Part shown: in pieces, positions 42,837-52,719 of the stretch | Layout: each line of letters starts with the position of its first letter | Numbering within the stretch: position 1 is the first letter of the stretch | Assembly: GCA_034926865.1 (NCBI GenBank) | Contig: JAYFQP010000014.1 | Span: forward strand, 1-64,000 | Direction: 5' to 3' | DNA: 64,000 nucleotides | DNA from: RGIG1902 sp034926865 | GTDB taxonomy: Bacteria > Bacillota > Clostridia > Oscillospirales > Butyricicoccaceae | Position numbers and translations under genes: made by a program | Notes under the pieces: model-generated | Told to the model about the DNA's origin: nothing | Databases searched by the model: none | What the model saw: the letters and a program-made list of their open reading frames with translations, nothing else

Positions 42837-43976
42837 TTAAAGCGCTGACAAAGCAGCTTCTCTCGCCATTTTGTCGCTGGCATATATCTCTTCAAGACAA
42901 GGGTTTGCAATAAATGAAACCCTATCAAGCGCCCTGACGACAATTTCGTAAATATCAAGAAAACCTATTTGATCTTTCAAAAAAGCAGCAACAGCTACTT
43001 CGTTGGCTCCGTTTATAACAGCTCCTGTATTTCCCCCCTGCACGGCAGCCTGTTCGCAAAGCGAAAGACACGGGAATGTTTCTCTGTCGGGCGGGTAGAA
43101 TGAGAGGGACCCAAGCTTAAAAACATCAAGGGTTTCAAAGGGATATCGGGTTCTTTCAGGGTAGCTCAAAGCATATTGTATCGGCAACCTCATATCGTGA
43201 TTACCAAGCTGTGCTATCAACGAGCCATCTATATATTTTACCATCGAATGAACGATGCTTTCTCGGTGAACAACAACATCTATTTTATCCGCGGGCATAT
43301 TGAAAAGCCAAGAGGCCTCAATAACCTCGAAACCTTTGTTCATCATAGAGGCTGAATCCACAGTTATTTTCTTTCCCATGCTCCAGGTCGGATGCCTAAG
43401 CGCATCCCTTGATTTAACTCCCAGAAGCATCTTTTTGTTCCATCCGAAAAAAGGCCCTCCGGAGGCCGTCAATATCAGCTTATCAATTTCTTCAGTTTTT
43501 CCCGCCTGCATGCACTGGAATATTGCGCTGTGTTCAGAGTCCACAGGAAGAATAGAAACATTATTCTTCTTTGCCCTGCCCATAACGATCTTTCCGGCAC
43601 ACACAAGGGATTCTTTATTGGCAAGCGCCAATACTTTACAGCTATCTATTGCCGCCATCGTTGAAGCAAGACCTGCAATTCCGGTAACAGCATTTAAAAC
43701 AATGTCGCAGTCTTCAAAAGATGCGGCCTTCAAAACCGCCTGCTCACCGCCCTCGACAATACAGCCTGTGTCGGAAACTCTTCGGCTCAGTTCCTTTGCA
43801 TTCTCGATATCCATCATTCCAAAGAATGATGGCTTAAGCAACCTTATCTGCTCTTCAGCCTTAATAATATCGCTTCCGCAGGCAAGAGCAGGAACACTAT
43901 AGCCCTTTGCCGCTGCAAGCTCGGCAGCCTGAGTTCCCACGGAGCCGGTACTACCAATTATAGCAAGCTTTTTCAT
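42837..43976 (-). CDS. dxr: 1-deoxy-D-xylulose-5-phosphate reductoisomerase
   Basis: A 379-aa NADPH enzyme beginning with the dinucleotide motif IGSTGSVGTQ (7-16), followed by LANKESLVCAG and the ASGGPF and VDSASMMNKG catalytic stretches. It commits DXP to the MEP pathway. Start three bases after the cdsA stop. Confidence 0.96.
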   Translation of the reverse strand: MKKLAIIGSTGSVGTQAAELAAAKGYSVPALACGSDIIKAEEQIRLLKPSFFGMMDIENAKELSRRVSDTGCIVEGGEQAVLKAASFEDCDIVLNAVTGIAGLASTMAAIDSCKVLALANKESLVCAGKIVMGRAKKNNVSILPVDSEHSAIFQCMQAGKTEEIDKLILTASGGPFFGWNKKMLLGVKSRDALRHPTWSMGKKITVDSASMMNKGFEVIEASWLFNMPADKIDVVVHRESIVHSMVKYIDGSLIAQLGNHDMRLPIQYALSYPERTRYPFETLDVFKLGSLSFYPPDRETFPCLSLCEQAAVQGGNTGAVINGANEVAVAAFLKDQIGFLDIYEIVVRALDRVSFIANPCLEEIYASDKMAREAALSAL

Positions 43977-43979
43977 AAA

Positions 43980-44801
43980 TTATGCTCCAATTATATTAAT
44001 GGCAATCAAGTAAAGCTCAAAAATAGGCGCTGTAAAAAGTATGCTGTCAAATCTGTCAAGCACACCTCCGTGCCCCGGAAATATCCTTCCGAAATCCTTG
44101 ATGCCAACATTTCTCTTTATAAGTGACATGGAAAGATCTCCAAGCTGCCCGGCGGCCGCGCCCAATATGCCGCTGAGAACAAGTGCCGGCGCTGGCATGA
44201 AAATACCAAACTTAGCATTCATAACATATCCGAAAAGATACATTCCTATTGCCCCTCCCAAAATGCCGCCTACAGAACCCTCGATAGTTTTCTTGGGGCT
44301 GACATGAGGCGCCAGCTTATGCTTGCCAAATGCCCTGCCCACAATATAGGCCAGCATATCGCTGACCCATGCAGCGATGCATGGCATAAGGATATAATAT
44401 TTCCCCATCTCTCCGCATCCGATGTATATCCTTAAAAGAGATGAAAGAAAGTAAGGCAATATGAAAGCACCCATAAATGACATTGCAAGCTTATCAAATG
44501 TAACGCGCTTATAGTCGAAAATGCCCATTACGAAGGCTATAAAGCCAAATGAAAATAGTATCAGCGTAAGCGATCCGTCCCATGTTGCATACGCGGTAAA
44601 ATATGGCACAGCCGCAGCAAAAATGCATGAAATATAGAGAAGAGGATGGCCTTTAAGTTCGCCGGTCTCCCCCAAAAGTTCATACGCCGACAGCCCTGCC
44701 AGCAGGCAAATGACCGCTGTAAGAGCCCATGAAGGCGCAAAGTATAAAAGAAATATAATAGCAATTATACCTGTAATTGTTGTAACAAGGCGAATGCCCA
44801 T
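43980..44801 (-). CDS. cdsA: Phosphatidate cytidylyltransferase
   Basis: A 273-aa protein with about eight membrane helices and the signature SLIKRNVGIKDFGRIFPGHGGVLDR (shown in part) near the C-terminus, which marks CdsA. It makes CDP-diacylglycerol for phospholipid synthesis. Gene order uppS-cdsA-dxr is conserved. Confidence 0.95.
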   Translation of the reverse strand: MGIRLVTTITGIIAIIFLLYFAPSWALTAVICLLAGLSAYELLGETGELKGHPLLYISCIFAAAVPYFTAYATWDGSLTLILFSFGFIAFVMGIFDYKRVTFDKLAMSFMGAFILPYFLSSLLRIYIGCGEMGKYYILMPCIAAWVSDMLAYIVGRAFGKHKLAPHVSPKKTIEGSVGGILGGAIGMYLFGYVMNAKFGIFMPAPALVLSGILGAAAGQLGDLSMSLIKRNVGIKDFGRIFPGHGGVLDRFDSILFTAPIFELYLIAINIIGA

Positions 44802-44804
44802 ATC

Positions 44805-45539
44805 TTACAGCCCTCCAAAACGTCTGTTTCTATTTAAAAATGATTTAATGGCCTTGGCAAACTCGGCCTCACTCATATCAGGCCAATATTTATCTGTAAA
44901 ATAATATTCGCTGTAGGCGCTCTGCCATAACAAAAAATTAGATATTCTTTGTTCTCCGCTTGTCCGAATTATAAGGTCAGGATCAGGTATGCCGGCAGAG
45001 TACATATATCCTGAAAGCAGCTCTGGGGTTATCTCCTCGGGCACAAGTTTTCCTTCTGCAACATCTTTAGCTGCCCGTTGGGCCGCTAAAGCTATTTCCT
45101 GGCGCCCTCCATAATTAAGGCATACGTTAACACACAGCCCTGTCTGCGAAAGAGAAATGGTATTTGTTTTTTCTATAAGCTTTAAAAATCTAGCAGGCAA
45201 AACTGAAATATCTCCGAAAAAATTAAGCCGTATATTTTTTGCAGCCATACTCTCAATGGCCTCGTTCAAATACTTTTCCAAAAGGCTCATAATAATGCCA
45301 ACTTCTTCGGCGGGCCTTTTCCAGTTCTCAGTTGAGAACGCATATATTGTAAAATATTTTACCCCAATATCAGACATAAACTCAGCAGCTTTTCTGAATG
45401 TCTCGCTACCGGCCTTATGCCCGGCCGTACGGGGTAACCCTCTCCTAAGCGCCCATCTTCCATTTCCGTCCATTATCGCGGCAATATGCCGCGGGATTAA
45501 TTTCATCTCTTCCTGGGTAAAAAACTTATTGTCAGGCAT
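44805..45539 (-). CDS. uppS: Undecaprenyl diphosphate synthase
   Basis: A 244-aa cis-prenyltransferase with the catalytic MDGNGRWA motif (23-30, Asp24), AFSTENWKRP and the late DLIIRTSGEQRISNFLLWQ. It makes the C55 lipid carrier for wall synthesis. ATG 45539 follows AGGAGAAAAG; the upstream frame to 45608 includes a hairpin and is not used. Confidence 0.95.
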   Translation of the reverse strand: MPDNKFFTQEEMKLIPRHIAAIMDGNGRWALRRGLPRTAGHKAGSETFRKAAEFMSDIGVKYFTIYAFSTENWKRPAEEVGIIMSLLEKYLNEAIESMAAKNIRLNFFGDISVLPARFLKLIEKTNTISLSQTGLCVNVCLNYGGRQEIALAAQRAAKDVAEGKLVPEEITPELLSGYMYSAGIPDPDLIIRTSGEQRISNFLLWQSAYSEYYFTDKYWPDMSEAEFAKAIKSFLNRNRRFGGL

Positions 45540-45557
45540 CTTTTCTCCTATTACCGC

Positions 45558-45592
45558 ATATGAGGCGGCGCATCCGAAGCACCGCCTCATAT
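45558..45592 (-). promoter_or_regulatory. Intercistronic hairpin between frr and uppS
   Basis: ATATGAGGCGG (45558-45568) pairs with CCGCCTCATAT (45582-45592), and GC/GC continue the stem after one mismatch; loop seven bases. There is no T-run, so processing or partial termination is more likely than full termination. It ends 19 bases before the uppS ATG. Confidence 0.55.
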
Positions 45593-45614
45593 CAACTCTT
45601 AAAAGCAAACTTAA

Positions 45615-46169
45615 TTAAAGCTCCATGAGCTCCTTTTCCTTTTTAGCTGTTTCGACATCTATATCCTTGCAGAATTTATCAGTAGAGTCCTGAATCTCCT
45701 TTTCAAGTGTTTTAAGGTCGTCTTCAGTAATCTCGCTCTTCTTTTTCTGATTTTTAAAAGTATCTACAGCATCTCTGCGAATATTCCTGACAGCTACTTT
45801 GGCATCCTCACCCATCTTTTTTACCGTCTTGGTAAGATCTTTTCTGCGTTCTTCAGTCAGCTGAGGAAAGGTAAGGCGGATTATTTTACCGTCACTTTGA
45901 GGGTTAATGCCCAAATCTGATGTTTGAATAGCCTTTTCGATAGCCTTTGTCGCGCTTGCATCCCAAGGCTGAATAGCGAGAACCCTCGGCTCAGGCACGC
46001 TTACTGATGCAAGCTGATTTATAAGCATTGTAGAACCGTAGTGCTCTACCGTTATCTTATCAAGTACGCTGGGGTTGGCCCTGCCGGCCCTTACTGTAGC
46101 AAAGTCTGATTTAAGGACCTCTATAGTCTTCGCCATTTTACCGGTGTATACTTCACACTCTTTACTCAT
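45615..46169 (-). CDS. frr: Ribosome recycling factor
   Basis: A 184-aa protein with the RRF sequence hallmarks VRAGRANPSVLDKITVEHYG and IRLTFPQLTEERRKDL. It separates ribosomal subunits after termination. Follows pyrH by 32 bases. Confidence 0.97.
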   Translation of the reverse strand: MSKECEVYTGKMAKTIEVLKSDFATVRAGRANPSVLDKITVEHYGSTMLINQLASVSVPEPRVLAIQPWDASATKAIEKAIQTSDLGINPQSDGKIIRLTFPQLTEERRKDLTKTVKKMGEDAKVAVRNIRRDAVDTFKNQKKKSEITEDDLKTLEKEIQDSTDKFCKDIDVETAKKEKELMEL

Positions 46170-46201
46170 AGTGAAATCCTCCTCTTAAATCATTATTATA
46201 G

Positions 46202-46918
46202 TTAACCCTCGACAACTGTGCCGATGTGTTCTCCCATCAGAACCCTCTTGATATTATCGGGGTTTTCCACCGCAAAAACAAGCACGGGAATATGATTATC
46301 CATTGACAATGATGTGGCCGTGCTGTCCATTACCGCAAGGCCTCTGTTGAGCACCTCTTTATAGGTAATAGTTTCAAACTTTTTTGCTTCCTTATTGATG
46401 TTAGGATCTGAATCATACACCCCATCAATATTCTTTGCAAGAAGTATAGCCTGGGCTTCAATCTCGGCAGCTCTAAGGGCCGCAGCAGTATCAGTTGAAA
46501 AATAAGGGTTGCCTGTCCCGCAGGCAAAAATAACAACGCGTCCCTTTTCAAGATGGCGTATTGCCCTCAGACGAATGTAAGGTTCAGCGATCTTCGTCAT
46601 ATCAATAGCAGTCTGAACTCTTACGTCCACACCGTTATTCTCAAGAACATCAGCAAGAGCCAAAGCGTTGATAGCTGTAGCAAGCATACCCATATGATCT
46701 GCTCTTGTGCGCTCCATCCTTCCTCCGCCATCCTTAATACCTCTCCAGAAATTACCGCCACCGACAACTATGCCTATCTGAACTCCAAGCTCATTGCATT
46801 CTTTTATCGCTTTGGCAACGGCATCGACAACATCAAAATCAAGCCCTCTTTTTTGACCTCCGGCCAAGGCTTCTCCACTTATCTTAAGCAATACGCGCTT
46901 ATATTTAGGAATATCCAT
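46202..46918 (-). CDS. pyrH: UMP kinase
   Basis: A 238-aa amino-acid-kinase-fold enzyme beginning YKRVLLKISGEALAG, with the GGGNFWRG loop and the RADHMGMLAT motif. It makes UDP. First gene of the operon that runs to polC; rpsB and tsf, which commonly precede it, are not here. Preceded by GGGAGA and a promoter. Confidence 0.96.
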   Translation of the reverse strand: MDIPKYKRVLLKISGEALAGGQKRGLDFDVVDAVAKAIKECNELGVQIGIVVGGGNFWRGIKDGGGRMERTRADHMGMLATAINALALADVLENNGVDVRVQTAIDMTKIAEPYIRLRAIRHLEKGRVVIFACGTGNPYFSTDTAAALRAAEIEAQAILLAKNIDGVYDSDPNINKEAKKFETITYKEVLNRGLAVMDSTATSLSMDNHIPVLVFAVENPDNIKRVLMGEHIGTVVEG

Positions 46919-46949
46919 TTCATTCTCCCAACATATATTAGTTTCTTAT

Positions 46950-46978
46950 ATTCTAATATAAAGTGAAGTCTTTGAAAA
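46950..46978 (-). promoter_or_regulatory. Probable promoter of the pyrH-polC operon
   Basis: Minus strand TTTTCA (46973-46978) and TAGAAT (46950-46955), spacer 17, about 30 bases before the pyrH start. Confidence 0.4.
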
Positions 46979-46993
46979 GGCATATTTTAAAAA

Positions 46994-49819
46994 TTAAAGT
47001 AAATATTTCTTTAAATACTTTCCTGTGTAAGATACGGAGCTTTTAGATACTTCCTCAGGAGTACCCTGAGCTATTACCATACCTCCCTTGTCTCCGCCCT
47101 CTGGTCCAAGATCGATTATGTGATCGGCAACCTTTATAACATCTAGATTGTGCTCGATTACTATGACTGTATTTCCCTCATCAGCCAGTATATTAAGTAC
47201 ATCGATAAGTTTATGCACATCGAATGCATGAAGCCCTGTAGTAGGCTCATCAAGTATATACACGGTTCGCCCAGTCGCACGCCTTGAAAGCTCTGTGGCA
47301 AGCTTTACTCTTTGAGCCTCGCCTCCGGACAGAGTTGTTGACGATTGCCCCAGCTTTACATATGAAAGCCCGACATCATAGAGTGTTTGAAGCTTTCTTT
47401 TTATTTTTGGTATATTCTCAAAAAAGCTAAGAGCCTCCTCTACAGTCATTTCGAGAACCTCACTTATATTCTTACCTTTATATTTTACCTCAAGCGTTTC
47501 TCTATTGTATTTTTTGCCATTACACACATCGCACGGAACATATATATCCGGCAGAAAATGCATTTCAATTTTTATAAGCCCATCACCTGAGCAGGCCTCG
47601 CAGCGCCCTCCTCTGACATTAAAGGAAAATCTACCCGGCCCATACCCTCTGGCCTTGGCATCCTGAGTGCTGGCAAATATCTCTCTGATGTCGCCGAATA
47701 CACCGGTATATGTAGCCGGGTTTGACCTTGGGGTTCTCCCTATAGGAGATTGATCGATATTAATAACTTTATCCAGATTTTCGATACCCAGCATATCGCT
47801 ATGTGCCCCGCACCTGATTCTTGCCCCATTTAAATCGGCGGCAAGCCTTTTATATATTATCTCGTTTACAAGAGAGCTCTTGCCCGAACCGGATACTCCG
47901 GTAATGCAGGTAAGCTTACCTAGAGGAATAGAAACGTCTATGCCCTTAAGATTGTTTTCTGACGCGCCTTTAACCGTAAGGAAGAGACCGTTACCTTCTC
48001 TTCGGTTTTCAGGAACAGGTATTTTCCTTGCGCCGCTGAGATATTGCCCTGTCAATGATCTCGGATTTTTCATGATTTCCTGGGCTGTTCCCATGGCCAT
48101 TATCTCTCCACCATGAATACCTGCACCGGGTCCTACATCAATAATATTATCGGCAGCAAACATGGTGTCTTCATCATGCTCGACGACGATAAGCGTGTTT
48201 CCAATATCTCTGAGGCGCTTAAGCGTAGCAATAAGCTTCTCATTATCGCGCTGATGAAGGCCTATAGACGGCTCATCAAGGATATACAGAACACCCATCA
48301 AAGATGAACCGATCTGCGTTGCAAGACGTATGCGCTGGCTTTCGCCTCCTGAGAGAGAGCCTGAGGCCCTCGCCAGAGTCAGATATTCAAGACCGACGCT
48401 TTTCAAGAAGCCAAGCCGCTCGCGAACCTCTTTAAGTATCCTGTCGCCTATCATATGCTCTTTTTCAGTAAGCACAAGAGCATCCAAAAAAGCAAGCCCG
48501 TCCGTAACTGATTTCTCGGTGAAATCAATGATGCTTATGCCGCCGACAGTGACCGCGAGGGCAGACTTATTGAGCCTTTTGCCCTTACAGTCGGGGCATG
48601 GGATCTCACTCATGCATTCTTCTATCTCATCTTTAACAGATTCGCTGCTTGTTTCACGAAATCTGCGTTGAAGATTATTGATTATTCCTTCGAAGGTATT
48701 ATAAAAAACACCACCTCCGCCCCCTGGCCGTTTCCAATGAATTTCAAACTTTTCTTTGCCAGCGCCATAAAGTATTATATCTATCACCTTTTTTGGTAGA
48801 TCTTTAACCGGCGTATCAAGGGAAAAATCATAGGTCTTCGAAAGAGCTTCCATATACATATGGGCTATGCTGTTTGCATCCATTGTTGCATACCCGGAAG
48901 CCTTTATGGCGCCCTGATTTATTGAAAGGTTTTTATTTGGAAATATAAGGTCAGGATCTATCTCAAGCCGAACACCAAGACCTGTGCAGGTAGGGCAGGC
49001 ACCATAAGGATTGTTAAAGGAAAACATTCTTGGCGTAAGCTCTTCTATAGAAATACCGCAATCCTCGCAGGCATAATTCTGAGAAAAAAGCACCTCTCCC
49101 TTATCCATAAGATCTGCAATGACAAGCCCACCCGAAAGATGGGATGCTGTTTCTACCGAATCGGCAAGTCTCCCGCGTACCTCAGGCTTAATCACTATAC
49201 GGTCAACAACTATTTCTATATTATGCTTTTTATTCTTGTCGAGCTTTATGCTTTCTCCCAGTTCATAAAGATTTCCATCCACACGAACTCTTACAAAACC
49301 ACTTTTGCGGGCATCGTCAAATACTTTCTGATATTCACCCTTTCTGCCTCGTATAACGGGTGCAAGTATCTGCATGCGGGTTCCTTCAGGATATGAAATC
49401 AGTTGATCAATTATCTGGTCTATACTCTGCTGCTTTATTTCCTTGCCGCATTTAGGGCAATGAGGTATGCCTATTCTAGCCCAAAGCAACCTCAAATAAT
49501 CATATATTTCCGTCACTGTTCCTACAGTGGATCTTGGATTCTTTGATGTTGTCTTTTGGTCAATGGCAATAGCCGGAGAAAGCCCCTCTATATAATCTAC
49601 ATCAGGCTTGTCCATCTGGCCCAGAAACTGCCTGACATACGACGAAAGAGACTCAACATACCGTCTCTGGCCCTCAGCAAATATTGTATCAAAAGCCAGC
49701 GAGCTTTTGCCTGAGCCTGATATCCCCGTTATAACGGTAAGAGTATTACGTTTAATTTCAACATCTATATTTTTAAGGTTATGCTCACGCGCACCTTTTA
49801 CAAATATACTGTCACGCAT
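46994..49819 (-). CDS. uvrA: Excinuclease ABC subunit A
   Basis: A 941-aa ATPase with two ABC modules: Walker A GISGSGKSS near residue 32 and GVSGSGKSS in the second half, each with an inserted zinc finger (CPKCGKE ... ; CEACSGDG ... CDVCNGKKY) and LSGGE signatures. It recognises bulky DNA lesions with UvrB. Three bases downstream of uvrB in one operon. Confidence 0.97.
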   Translation of the reverse strand: MRDSIFVKGAREHNLKNIDVEIKRNTLTVITGISGSGKSSLAFDTIFAEGQRRYVESLSSYVRQFLGQMDKPDVDYIEGLSPAIAIDQKTTSKNPRSTVGTVTEIYDYLRLLWARIGIPHCPKCGKEIKQQSIDQIIDQLISYPEGTRMQILAPVIRGRKGEYQKVFDDARKSGFVRVRVDGNLYELGESIKLDKNKKHNIEIVVDRIVIKPEVRGRLADSVETASHLSGGLVIADLMDKGEVLFSQNYACEDCGISIEELTPRMFSFNNPYGACPTCTGLGVRLEIDPDLIFPNKNLSINQGAIKASGYATMDANSIAHMYMEALSKTYDFSLDTPVKDLPKKVIDIILYGAGKEKFEIHWKRPGGGGGVFYNTFEGIINNLQRRFRETSSESVKDEIEECMSEIPCPDCKGKRLNKSALAVTVGGISIIDFTEKSVTDGLAFLDALVLTEKEHMIGDRILKEVRERLGFLKSVGLEYLTLARASGSLSGGESQRIRLATQIGSSLMGVLYILDEPSIGLHQRDNEKLIATLKRLRDIGNTLIVVEHDEDTMFAADNIIDVGPGAGIHGGEIMAMGTAQEIMKNPRSLTGQYLSGARKIPVPENRREGNGLFLTVKGASENNLKGIDVSIPLGKLTCITGVSGSGKSSLVNEIIYKRLAADLNGARIRCGAHSDMLGIENLDKVINIDQSPIGRTPRSNPATYTGVFGDIREIFASTQDAKARGYGPGRFSFNVRGGRCEACSGDGLIKIEMHFLPDIYVPCDVCNGKKYNRETLEVKYKGKNISEVLEMTVEEALSFFENIPKIKRKLQTLYDVGLSYVKLGQSSTTLSGGEAQRVKLATELSRRATGRTVYILDEPTTGLHAFDVHKLIDVLNILADEGNTVIVIEHNLDVIKVADHIIDLGPEGGDKGGMVIAQGTPEEVSKSSVSYTGKYLKKYLL

Positions 49820-49822
49820 TGT

Positions 49823-51811
49823 CTATTTTCCCTTCTTTTCTTCTTTTGCCAGCTGCTCTCTTAGTGCCTTTATCTGGTCACGCAAAACCGCTGCATATTC
49901 AAACTCCAACATTTTAGATGCCTCCCGCATAGTTTTCTCCAGCCTTGCTATCTCTTGCTCCCGCGCGGCCTTAGATAGCTTTTTTGCACTCTCTGCAGGT
50001 ATCTTTGAAGTGTCCTGCGATATCTCTATAAGATCACGGACACTTTTCAGAATCGTCTTTGGCACTATTCCATTCTTCTTATTAAAATCATCCTGAATCT
50101 TCCTGCGCCTTGCAGTCTCATCAATAGCGAATTGCATAGACGGAGTCATCCTATCCCCATACATTATAACCTTGCCCTCAGCATTTCTTGCAGCGCGTCC
50201 AATCGTCTGAATAAGAGATGTCTTGCTTCGCAAAAAACCTTCTTTATCGGCATCCAGTATAGCAACAAGCGAGACTTCAGGCAGATCAAGGCCTTCTCTT
50301 AAAAGATTGATGCCAACGAGTACCTGAAACTCGTTCAGCCTGAGATCCCTTATTATCTCCATACGTTCAATGGTATCAATATCATGATGCATATACCGAA
50401 CTCTTATTCCACTTTCCTTGAGATAATCGGTAAGCTCCTCTGCCATACGCTTTGTCATTGTTGTGACAAGTACACGCTGATCTTTTGATTCACGCAGCTT
50501 TATTTCAGCAATAAGATCGTCGATCTGCCCTTCAATAGGACGTACTTCAATCTCAGGGTCGAGAAGCCCAGTCGGCCTGATTATCTGCTCAACAGTCTGA
50601 GCTGACCGCGTAGTCTCATATTCTCCTGGGGTCGCACTTACATATACCACTTGATTTATTCTTTTTTCGAACTCATCAAAGCTCAGCGGCCTGTTATCAA
50701 GAGCAGAAGGAAGTCTGAATCCATAATCTATAAGCTGCTGCTTTCTCGCCCGGTCTCCGTGAAACATTGCCCTGACCTGCGGCAGCATAACATGTGACTC
50801 ATCAACAAACAACAGATAGTCTTTAGGAAAATAGTCCATCAGTGTATATGGAGCACTTCCCGGCGCGCGGCGCGAAAGCACGCGGGAATAGTTTTCAATG
50901 CCGGTGCAGAAGCCAATCTCCCTCAGCATCTCCATGTCATAAGTAGTTCGCTGACGTATGCGCTGGGCTTCAATAAGCTTTCCGTTTTGTTCAAACCATC
51001 TTACACGTTCTTCCATCTCTCGATCTATATCAACAAGCGCTTCCTCAAGCTTATCCTTTGGAGTTACATAGTGTGAGGCGGGGTATATAGCAACATGGCT
51101 GACATATCTGTTGACAGTTCCCGTAAGAGGATTGATTTCAGATATTCTGTCTATCTCATCGCCAAAAAACTCCACTCTAATAGCATAATCGTCAGTATAT
51201 GCTAGATGTATTTCAACAGTGTCACCTCTTACTCTGAACCTATTGCGGTCAAAGCTGATGTCATTGCGCTCATACTGTATCTCTACAAGCTTGCGGCAGA
51301 CCGCATCTCGCTCTCTTGTCTGGCCAACTCTTAAAGATATCACCATTTTTGCATAATCAATCGGGTTGCCAAGCGAATATATGCTTGATACCGAAGCAAC
51401 TATAACTACATCACGGCGCTCAAAAAGAGCTGAGGTTGCCGAATGCCTCAGCCTTTCAAGTTCAGAATTGATATCGGAATCTTTTTCTATATAGGTGTCT
51501 GTAGACGGTATATACGCCTCAGGCTGGTAATAATCGTAATACGACACAAAAAACTCCACGGCATTTTCAGGGAAAAACTCTCTGAACTCTGAACACAGCT
51601 GAGCCGCAAGCGTCTTGTTATGTGTGAGAACAAGAGCAGGCCGCTTTGTCCGCTCTATTATATTTGCCATTACAAAGGTTTTTCCGGCTCCGGTAACGCC
51701 CAAAAGAGTCTGTTCCTGCAGACCGATATCAACGCCTTTTGCCAGCGCTTCGATTACCTCAGGTTGGCCCCCCGCCGGCTTATACGGAGCACAAAGTTTG
51801 AAATCACCCAT
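49823..51811 (-). CDS. uvrB: Excinuclease ABC subunit B
   Basis: A 662-aa helicase-fold protein with Walker A GVTGAGKTF near residue 38, the beta-hairpin YYDYYQPEAY, DESH box, motif VI QTIGRAARN and a C-terminal UVR domain. It verifies damage and recruits UvrC. ATG 51811 is preferred over the adjacent TTG because the GGAGG spacing is better (eight bases). Confidence 0.97.
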   Translation of the reverse strand: MGDFKLCAPYKPAGGQPEVIEALAKGVDIGLQEQTLLGVTGAGKTFVMANIIERTKRPALVLTHNKTLAAQLCSEFREFFPENAVEFFVSYYDYYQPEAYIPSTDTYIEKDSDINSELERLRHSATSALFERRDVVIVASVSSIYSLGNPIDYAKMVISLRVGQTRERDAVCRKLVEIQYERNDISFDRNRFRVRGDTVEIHLAYTDDYAIRVEFFGDEIDRISEINPLTGTVNRYVSHVAIYPASHYVTPKDKLEEALVDIDREMEERVRWFEQNGKLIEAQRIRQRTTYDMEMLREIGFCTGIENYSRVLSRRAPGSAPYTLMDYFPKDYLLFVDESHVMLPQVRAMFHGDRARKQQLIDYGFRLPSALDNRPLSFDEFEKRINQVVYVSATPGEYETTRSAQTVEQIIRPTGLLDPEIEVRPIEGQIDDLIAEIKLRESKDQRVLVTTMTKRMAEELTDYLKESGIRVRYMHHDIDTIERMEIIRDLRLNEFQVLVGINLLREGLDLPEVSLVAILDADKEGFLRSKTSLIQTIGRAARNAEGKVIMYGDRMTPSMQFAIDETARRRKIQDDFNKKNGIVPKTILKSVRDLIEISQDTSKIPAESAKKLSKAAREQEIARLEKTMREASKMLEFEYAAVLRDQIKALREQLAKEEKKGK

Positions 51812-51912
51812 CAATCTACCTCCAACAGGAATGCTTAGCTCCGGCGGGCAGAGCCTCCGCCGATTAAAGCTGCAAAACCGCTAATGTTTATTTTGCGTTG
51901 TACAATGTAGAT

Positions 51913-51958
51913 ATTATACCACTGAGAAATTAAAAAGTACAGAAAAAACAAATGTTTG
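51913..51958 (-). promoter_or_regulatory. uvrBA promoter with LexA (SOS) box
   Basis: Minus strand perfect TATAAT at 51913-51918 with a weak TGTACT at 51936-51941 (spacer 17). Just upstream, plus-strand AAAACAAATGTTTG (51945-51958) matches the Gram-positive SOS consensus CGAACRNRYGTTYG at 12 of 14 positions. LexA control of uvrBA is well known; binding here is inferred. Confidence 0.55.
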
Positions 51959-51993
51959 TTCGAAAAAATGTCATCTTTATGCGTTAATGCGGC

Positions 51994-52023
51994 AGCAAAA
52001 AAACAGCCGCCCATATGGGCGGC
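51994..52023 (-). terminator. Terminator of radC
   Basis: GCCGCCCATATGGGCGGC (52006-52023) is a perfect palindrome, followed on the minus strand by TGTTTTTTTG. Confidence 0.85.
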
Positions 52024-52027
52024 AAAT

Positions 52028-52714
52028 TTATTTTCCCAAAAGCATTTTAAGCGTACCTGTTTGCGCCATGGAAACGTAATCCCCTTCGCTTACCACAAGA
52101 TGATCAAGAAGCGGCATGCCTATTCCATTACAGAAATCAATAAGCTTTTTTGTGGTGGCTATATCATCCTTGGATGGTATAGCAGTACCTCCCGGATGAT
52201 TGTGCGCTATAACAATTGCGGCAGCATTATATTTGATAGCCAGTTCGGCGACACGCCTAGTGCTAATTTCTGCGGAATTGACACTTCCCTCTCCCACCAT
52301 GACACACGCAATAACTTTGTTCTTATTGTCAAGACACAGCAGAAATACGGTTTCCTTTATCCTACCGATAAACTTTGGCAAAAGACAAGCCGCGGCATCT
52401 TCGAAAGATGCAACTATTGTAGGATTATGAGCATCTGAAAGATATGCTCTAGCCAGCTGCGGGATCATTTTTATAAGGGAAGCAGCATTCATGCCGATTC
52501 CCTCTACTTTGACCAGTTCTTCAACCGGGGCATCAAAAACAGCACTTATACTCCCAAAATTCTCCATCAGCCTATGGGCGATTTCATTTGTATCTCTGCG
52601 TGGGATGGCAAAAAACAAAAGCATTTCGAGTATCTCATGCTGATGCATGCCATCTATACCTGAAGCAAGAAAGGCTTCAAGCATTCTTTTTCTGTGTCCG
52701 TCGTGTGTACCCAT
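52028..52714 (-). CDS. radC: RadC/JAB-domain protein
   Basis: A 228-aa protein: N-terminal helix-hairpin-helix region (VEGIGMNAASLIKM) and a C-terminal JAB domain with the metal motif HNHPGGTAIPSKDD. The old link to DNA repair was not confirmed; the biochemical role is unknown. Close to uvrBA but with its own terminator; six bases after the kinase gene stop. Confidence 0.9.
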   Translation of the reverse strand: MGTHDGHRKRMLEAFLASGIDGMHQHEILEMLLFFAIPRRDTNEIAHRLMENFGSISAVFDAPVEELVKVEGIGMNAASLIKMIPQLARAYLSDAHNPTIVASFEDAAACLLPKFIGRIKETVFLLCLDNKNKVIACVMVGEGSVNSAEISTRRVAELAIKYNAAAIVIAHNHPGGTAIPSKDDIATTKKLIDFCNGIGMPLLDHLVVSEGDYVSMAQTGTLKMLLGK

Positions 52715-52719
52715 AATAC

